Shown here: positions 6,649 to 11,616 of the stretch, piece after piece
Numbering within the stretch: the first letter of the stretch is position 1
Layout of the letters: each line of letters begins with the position of its first letter
DNA from: Planctomycetota bacterium
GTDB lineage: Bacteria; Planctomycetota; PLA2
Length of the DNA: 11,616 bases
Assembly (NCBI GenBank): GCA_023150495.1
Contig: JAKLKT010000048.1
Location: 1-11,616, forward strand
Reading direction: 5' to 3'
Notes under the pieces: generated by a model
Seen by the model: only the letters and a program-made list of their open reading frames with translations
What the model was told of the DNA's origin: nothing
The model's database searches: none
Translations under genes and position numbers: made by a program

Positions 6649-8903
6649 CGGACGAACACCTGCTTCCCCTCGGCCTCGACCCGCTTCGCGGCGTGGTGGC
6701 CGAAGCGCCACGCGAGGAGCGTCTCGAGGGCCGCGACCGCGACGAGCGCGACGACCAGCGTGCGCCAGAACTCCGAGCGGTCCGCGTCCTCGCCCCCGAG
6801 CGCGGCGCCCTCCGCGCCGCGCTCGATCCGCGCGCCGGGCGCGGCGGCGCGGAGCTTCTCGAGGTCGACGCGCTCGAGATCGCCCTCGCTCGGGTCGAGG
6901 TTCGTCGCGTAGAGCCGCTCGAACGCCTCGCCCTGCGGCGTCTTCAGGCGCACCGCGTACTCGCCCGCGACGGTCGTCCGGTCGTAGCGGTAGAAGAGCT
7001 GCTTCGTCGCCTCGTCCCGCGCGGAGGCGAGCTGGATCGGCGTGCCCCCGAGCTCGGGCGGCGGGACGACCGCGACCTGCGGCGCCATCTCCTTCGGGTC
7101 GTACGGGACGACGATCGGCTCGCCGACCGTCTTCGTGTAGATGTCCGGGTCGCGTCGGACCACGTAGCGCGCCGCCTCCTGGAGCAGCGGCAGCCAGAGG
7201 ATCGACTGGGGGAAGTCGGACCACTCGAGGTCCGCGGCCGTCGTGAAGAGCAGCACGCGACCCTCGCCCAGCGGTTTCTCGGCGAGCGCGGGCGAGCCGT
7301 CCTCGTCCGTGTAGGAGAGGAGCACTCGGGCGTCGCTCCGCGACGACGCGTCGCACTTGACGAACCGGTTCACGGCCACCGTGCGGAACACGGCCGGGTG
7401 GAGCCCGCGCAGGAACCGCACGGCGGGATGGTCGGGGGCGGCGGGGGCGAGGTTGCTGTAGTCGTCCGACGATCCCTCCACGTCGCGCAGGGCGAACGGG
7501 AGCAGGTGGCGGCCCGCCTCCTCCCCCCGGCCGTAGAAGACCGAGTTGTAGACCTGCGGGTCCACCTGGTCGCCGAGGAAGAAGACGACGCCGCCGCCGG
7601 CGCGGACGTACTCCTCGAGCGCCTTCACCCGGTCGTCCGGGAGGCGGTAGACGTTGCAGAGGAAGATGCCGTCGTAGGCCGCGGGATCGCGGCCGCCGAA
7701 CGAGCTGTCGGCGACGACGTCGACCTCGATGCCGCTCGCGACGTCGCCGGGCGGCATGAGCGCGGCGGCGAGGAAGTCGGTCTCGCCGCGGTAGGCCTCC
7801 GGCTCCGGCTCGCCGTCCACGAGGAGGAAGCGGATCCGCGGGCGGACGCTCACGATGCGCCGGCGCACGTCGTCGCCCGGGAGCACGCCGGCGGGCGTGC
7901 GCGCGCGCACGACGGCCGGCCCGGGGGCGCGGAACGTGTACTCGGTCTTCACCTCGACGGGCTCGCCGCCGGGCGGGATCTCGCCCTCGACGCGCACCGG
8001 CACCTGCTGGTGCGCGCCGAACTCGAACTGCACGGTGACGTTCGAGGCGGGGGAGGGGCCGTAGTTCCTGACCCGCGCGACGAATGTGGCGGGGACCCCC
8101 GCGATCACGGCGCGATCGACCGGCTCGAGCCCCACGACGCCCACGTTGTCCACGGGCGGCGCGCCGACGTCGACCAGCCTCACGTCGGCCCGCTCCGCGA
8201 GCGCGGCGAGCGCCTTCATCGCGTCAGGGCGGAGGTCGCCGGTCCCCTCGGCCCAGTCGCGCCGCCGGAAGTCGGAGATGACGTGGACGACGAGGCGCGC
8301 CTCGCCCTCCTCGCGGTCGGCGAGGAGCGCCTCCACCGCGGCGACGACGTCGAACGTGCCGTCCGAGGGCTGGAGCGCGTCGATCGCCTTCGCGAGACGC
8401 GGGCCGTGCGCGCTCGCCACGGAGACGCGCCGGAACCCCTCCTCGGCGTCGCGCGGCCGGGTGCCGAGGAGCAGCGTGATCCGGTCGCTGCTCCGCTCTT
8501 CGTGGAGGCGCTCGACGAGGCGTCGCGCGAGCCCCTTCGCCGTGTCGAACGCCGAGCGGTTGCCCTGCCCGGCCCGCATCGAGTGCGAGTCGTCGAGCAG
8601 GAGGATGCGGTCGGTCGGCCCCGCGGCGCCGAAGAGCGCGGCGAGCGCGTCCTCGCGCTCGCTGAACGGGCGCGCGACCGCGAGGATCAGGAGGACGACG
8701 AGCCCGGTCCGGAGCAGCAGGAGGAGCAGGTTCTCGAGGCGCACGCGGCGGCGGTTGCGCACGGCCGCCTTGAGCAGGAATTCCATCGCCGCCCACTCCA
8801 TCGTCTTGAACCGCCGCCGGTTCAGGAGGTGGATGATGATCGGCAGGCTCGCGAGCGCGAGGCCGCCGAGCATCGCCGGGTGGACGAAGGAGATCGCGAT
8901 CAT
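6645..8903 (-). CDS. BatA-like membrane vWA protein with glutamine-amidotransferase-like domain
   Basis: The first 80 residues match the N-terminal double-membrane-segment domain typical of BatA-type proteins: FVHPAML, then PIIIHLLNRRR, then a Leu-rich helix ending ILAVARPF. A vWA domain follows, with MIDAS residues D104, S106 and S108 (DDSHS), T183 and D211 (VISDF). Residues about 255-350 look like a CARDB-type adhesion sandwich (RVRNYGPSPASNVTV). Residues 355-585 resemble a class-I glutamine-amidotransferase fold (IRFLLVDGEPE, YDGIFLCNVY, GGGVVFFLGD) with no Cys at the expected elbow. The C-terminal membrane helix is at 713-733. The total is 752 residues, more than twice the size of a classical BatA, so this is an extended version. 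The ATG at 8903 overlaps the DUF58 stop as ATGA, and the phrase MIAISFVHPAML fits the usual family start. It is likely a membrane vWA partner of MoxR. Confidence 0.92.
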   Translation of the reverse strand: MIAISFVHPAMLGGLALASLPIIIHLLNRRRFKTMEWAAMEFLLKAAVRNRRRVRLENLLLLLLRTGLVVLLILAVARPFSEREDALAALFGAAGPTDRILLLDDSHSMRAGQGNRSAFDTAKGLARRLVERLHEERSSDRITLLLGTRPRDAEEGFRRVSVASAHGPRLAKAIDALQPSDGTFDVVAAVEALLADREEGEARLVVHVISDFRRRDWAEGTGDLRPDAMKALAALAERADVRLVDVGAPPVDNVGVVGLEPVDRAVIAGVPATFVARVRNYGPSPASNVTVQFEFGAHQQVPVRVEGEIPPGGEPVEVKTEYTFRAPGPAVVRARTPAGVLPGDDVRRRIVSVRPRIRFLLVDGEPEPEAYRGETDFLAAALMPPGDVASGIEVDVVADSSFGGRDPAAYDGIFLCNVYRLPDDRVKALEEYVRAGGGVVFFLGDQVDPQVYNSVFYGRGEEAGRHLLPFALRDVEGSSDDYSNLAPAAPDHPAVRFLRGLHPAVFRTVAVNRFVKCDASSRSDARVLLSYTDEDGSPALAEKPLGEGRVLLFTTAADLEWSDFPQSILWLPLLQEAARYVVRRDPDIYTKTVGEPIVVPYDPKEMAPQVAVVPPPELGGTPIQLASARDEATKQLFYRYDRTTVAGEYAVRLKTPQGEAFERLYATNLDPSEGDLERVDLEKLRAAAPGARIERGAEGAALGGEDADRSEFWRTLVVALVAVAALETLLAWRFGHHAAKRVEAEGKQVFVR

Positions 8904-9822
8904 CGCCGCCGCGTGCTCCCGCGCACGACCCGCGCGCGCGCCGCGAGGAAGCCGGCGAGCGACTTGTCGAGCCGGTCGCCGGTCGAGAGGAGCATGTAGT
9001 CGATCCGCATCGAGGCGCACATGCGCCGAACCTGCTCGAGGAACTCGCGCAGGACCTGCAGGTACCCGTCCCGCAGCGAGCGCGGCTCGGCGATCAGGTC
9101 GGGCAGCTGCTCGAGCCCGACGAACCTCGTGTTGTCCTCGAAGGGGAAGGTGAGCTCGGTCTCGTCGAGCACGTGGAAGAGCACCACCTCGTGCCGCTTG
9201 TGGCGGAGGTGCTTCAGCCCGTTCTCGATCGTCTCGAGCGGCGCGAAGAGGTCGGAGAAGATCGCGATGAGCGAGCGCCGCCCGGCGGCGTCGGCGAAGT
9301 CGCGGAGCGGCACCGCGAAGTCGGTCTTCCGCTGCGGTCTCATCGGCTCGACCATCGAGAGGATGTTCTGGAGGCTCGCCCAGTTGCTCGACACCGGCAC
9401 GGCGCCCTGGAGCCGGTCGTCGAAGAGGCGCAGTCCCACCGCGTCGCGCTGCTTGAGGAGCAGGAAGGCGATCGCCGCCGCCGCCGTCGCGCCGTACTCG
9501 AACTTCGAGAGGGGCCGCGTGCCGAACCGCATCGACTCGCTGACGTCGAGCAGCAGGTGGCAGCGGAGGTTCGTCTCCTCCTCGTACTGCTTGATGTAGT
9601 AGCGGTCCGCCCGGCCCCACAGCTTCCAGTCGATGTGGCGGATGTCGTCGCCGGGCGCGTACTCGCGGTGCTCCGCGAACTCGACGCTGTACCCCTTCCG
9701 CGGCGACTTGTGGAGGCCGGAGACGTACCCCTCCACGACCTGCCGCGCGCGCACGTCGAGGCGGGAGATCTCCGCCAGCACCGCCGGATCGAGGAACCGG
9801 CTCTGCCCCCCCGGGTGCGCCA

Positions 9823-9823
<1 letters not shown>
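8900..9823 (-). CDS. DUF58 protein with vWA-type MIDAS
   Basis: A soluble 307-residue DUF58 protein without membrane segments. The family signature is clear: SGLHKSPRKGYSVEFAEHR, YAPGDD, RHIDWKLWGR and YEEETN between residues 35 and 85. The vWA-like metal site follows: D93, S95, S97 (DVSES), T167 (KTD) and D191 (FSD). DUF58 genes are usual partners of MoxR ATPases, and here the start codon shares one base with the moxR stop (TGATG). There is no Shine-Dalgarno sequence, so translation probably depends on termination of moxR. DUF58 function is not established in detail. The operon suggests an adaptor between the ATPase and the membrane-bound vWA proteins downstream. The basic tail RGSTRRR is consistent with membrane-surface contact but proves nothing. 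Confidence 0.95.
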
Positions 9824-10857
<1,034 letters not shown>

Positions 10858-10862
10858 CGATT

Positions 10863-10868
10863 CCTCCC
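10863..10868 (-). promoter_or_regulatory. Strong Shine-Dalgarno sequence of moxR
   Basis: On the minus strand GGGAGG is followed by AATCG and then the ATG at 10857. This near-consensus site at good spacing contrasts with the weak or absent sites before the next four genes, which overlap or abut their neighbours. Confidence 0.75.
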
Positions 10869-10871
10869 GTC

Positions 10872-10886
10872 GGGCCCCCGGGGCCC
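10872..10886 (-). repeat. GC-only palindrome in the moxR leader
   Basis: GGGCCCC (10872-10878) and GGGGCCC (10880-10886) are exact reverse complements around one base. As a stem-loop it would be about 6 bp with a 3-nt loop. It lies between the upstream stop codon and the moxR Shine-Dalgarno sequence. No T-run follows, so a terminator is not supported. It could be a processing or stability structure, or chance in GC-rich DNA. Confidence 0.25.
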
Positions 10887-10922
10887 CCCTGGTTTACGCC
10901 GCTCTCGTCCCGCGCCTCCCGG

Positions 10923-11616
10923 TCACCGCGACAGGATGGGCAGATGATTGAAGGGGATCTGGAGCATCAGGAGGGCGAGCGAGGTCCCGTAGACGAGACC
11001 GACGCCGTCCCCGTTCCACGACCCGTTGCCCTGCTGGGTGCGCAGGAGCACGCGCTGGATCGCGGGGTAGTACTCCCCCCAGACCTTGTCCCCCTTCTGC
11101 CACGAGGCCTGGGACATGTAGAGCTGCGTGTAGAAATAGTGCCCGTCGTTGCTGACGGTGGGCTTGCAGTGCTTCCAGGCGTACTCGAACGCCTTCGTCG
11201 CCATCGGGCTGTCGTACTGGCCCGCGTTGTAGAGGACCGCGCAGGCCGCCGCCGTGATCGCGGGGCGGCTGCCGCGCGAGCGGACGCTGTAGGAGATCCC
11301 GCCGTCGGGGTTCTGCGACCGCTCGATGTACTTGATGGCCTTGTCGATCGTCTCCTTCGGCACGAGGATGCCCGCGTTCCGGCAGCCGCGCAGGGCCTGC
11401 ACCTGCGTCACCGTGACCGATCCCTCGTCGCCGTTCGAGTCCGGCGTGTAGAGCCAGCCGCCGTCGTTCGACTGCGACTTCGACGTGAGCACGATGCCGC
11501 GCTCGAGGGCGACGCGGATGCGCCGCTGCCGTTCGAGATCCTCCTCCATCCCGTAGGCTTGGGAGAGGAAGAGCATCGCGAAGCCGTGGCCGTACATCGA
11601 CCGCTGCTCCTCGGCG
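10923..11616 (-). CDS. Prenyltransferase/squalene-cyclase-fold repeat protein, N-terminus outside window
   Basis: The visible 230 residues are the C-terminal part; the frame is open to the window edge, and the Met at 11597 is internal. The sequence shows repeated helix-turn units with QW-like phrases: QSNDGGW (48-54 of the visible part), QNPDGGI (101-107) and QQGNGSW (194-200). These mark the alpha/alpha-toroid fold of squalene cyclases and protein prenyltransferases. The end, YGTSLALLMLQIPFNHLPILSR in two pieces (209-219 and 220-230), resembles the C-terminus of planctomycetal repeat proteins of this type. No DXDD cyclase acid motif is visible, though it could lie upstream. Many such planctomycetal proteins are probably not terpene cyclases, so enzyme activity should not be assumed. 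It is co-directional with moxR and ends 65 bp before it, so co-transcription is plausible. Confidence 0.88.
   Translation of the reverse strand, partial: AEEQRSMYGHGFAMLFLSQAYGMEEDLERQRRIRVALERGIVLTSKSQSNDGGWLYTPDSNGDEGSVTVTQVQALRGCRNAGILVPKETIDKAIKYIERSQNPDGGISYSVRSRGSRPAITAAACAVLYNAGQYDSPMATKAFEYAWKHCKPTVSNDGHYFYTQLYMSQASWQKGDKVWGEYYPAIQRVLLRTQQGNGSWNGDGVGLVYGTSLALLMLQIPFNHLPILSR

Noticed and set aside
4549..6912. Long plus-strand open frame of 787 codons
   Set aside because: It is antisense to the second vWA protein, which has clear domains and correct operon junctions. The antisense translation is Arg/Glu/Asp/Val-rich with no recognisable fold.
4180..7356. Longer version of the second vWA protein starting at 7356
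   Set aside because: The additional 236 residues lie in another frame of the BatA-like gene and are Arg/Gly/Ala-rich without structure. The ATGA junction at 6648 and the TM-vWA layout fit the shorter start.
6693..8999. Long plus-strand open frame of 768 codons
   Set aside because: It mirrors the BatA-like gene on the opposite strand; composition is biased and no motif is present.

Overview
The window is very GC-rich (roughly 70%), tightly packed, and every gene I accept lies on the minus strand, so transcription runs from high to low coordinates. I see no RNA genes, CRISPR array, insertion sequence or att-like structure. The gene set and several family signatures best fit a high-GC Planctomycetota bacterium or a close relative. 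The signatures are an alpha/alpha-toroid repeat protein ending in LPILSR, a MoxR-DUF58-BatA-like string, a DUF4175-like membrane protein and a long exported coiled-coil protein. This assignment is inference from gene content, not from a marker gene.

Layout in transcription order: (1) 11616-10923, the C-terminal 230 residues of a squalene-cyclase/prenyltransferase-fold repeat protein whose start is outside the window. (2) A 65-bp gap carrying a strong Shine-Dalgarno sequence. (3) 10857-9823, a MoxR-family AAA+ ATPase. (4) 9823-8900, a soluble DUF58/vWA protein. (5) 8903-6645, a BatA-like membrane vWA protein. (6) 6648-4180, a second membrane protein with the same overall plan (two TM segments, vWA, beta-sandwich, glutamine-amidotransferase-like domain, C-terminal TM). 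(7) 4178-2028, a DUF4175-like protein with three TM segments, beta-sandwich regions and a helical C-terminus. (8) A 213-bp gap rich in inverted repeats. (9) 1814 to beyond position 1, an exported coiled-coil protein with three copies of a spaced Met/Ala/Leu motif, cut by the window edge.

Genes 3 to 7 form one translationally coupled block: junctions are TGATG (1-nt overlap), ATGA (4-nt), ATGA (4-nt) and a 1-nt gap. Clear Shine-Dalgarno sequences occur only before moxR and before the coiled-coil gene, the two genes that do not abut their upstream neighbour. MoxR ATPases are known to work with vWA proteins as chaperone-like or metal-insertion machines. Here one ATPase is paired with three MIDAS-bearing vWA proteins, one cytosolic and two membrane-anchored, plus two large envelope proteins. 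The likely theme is an ATP-driven, membrane-linked assembly or stress module. Its substrate cannot be read from the sequence. The general MoxR/DUF58/Bat theme is known; the less described parts are the paired vWA/GATase-like proteins and the DUF4175-like plus coiled-coil pair.
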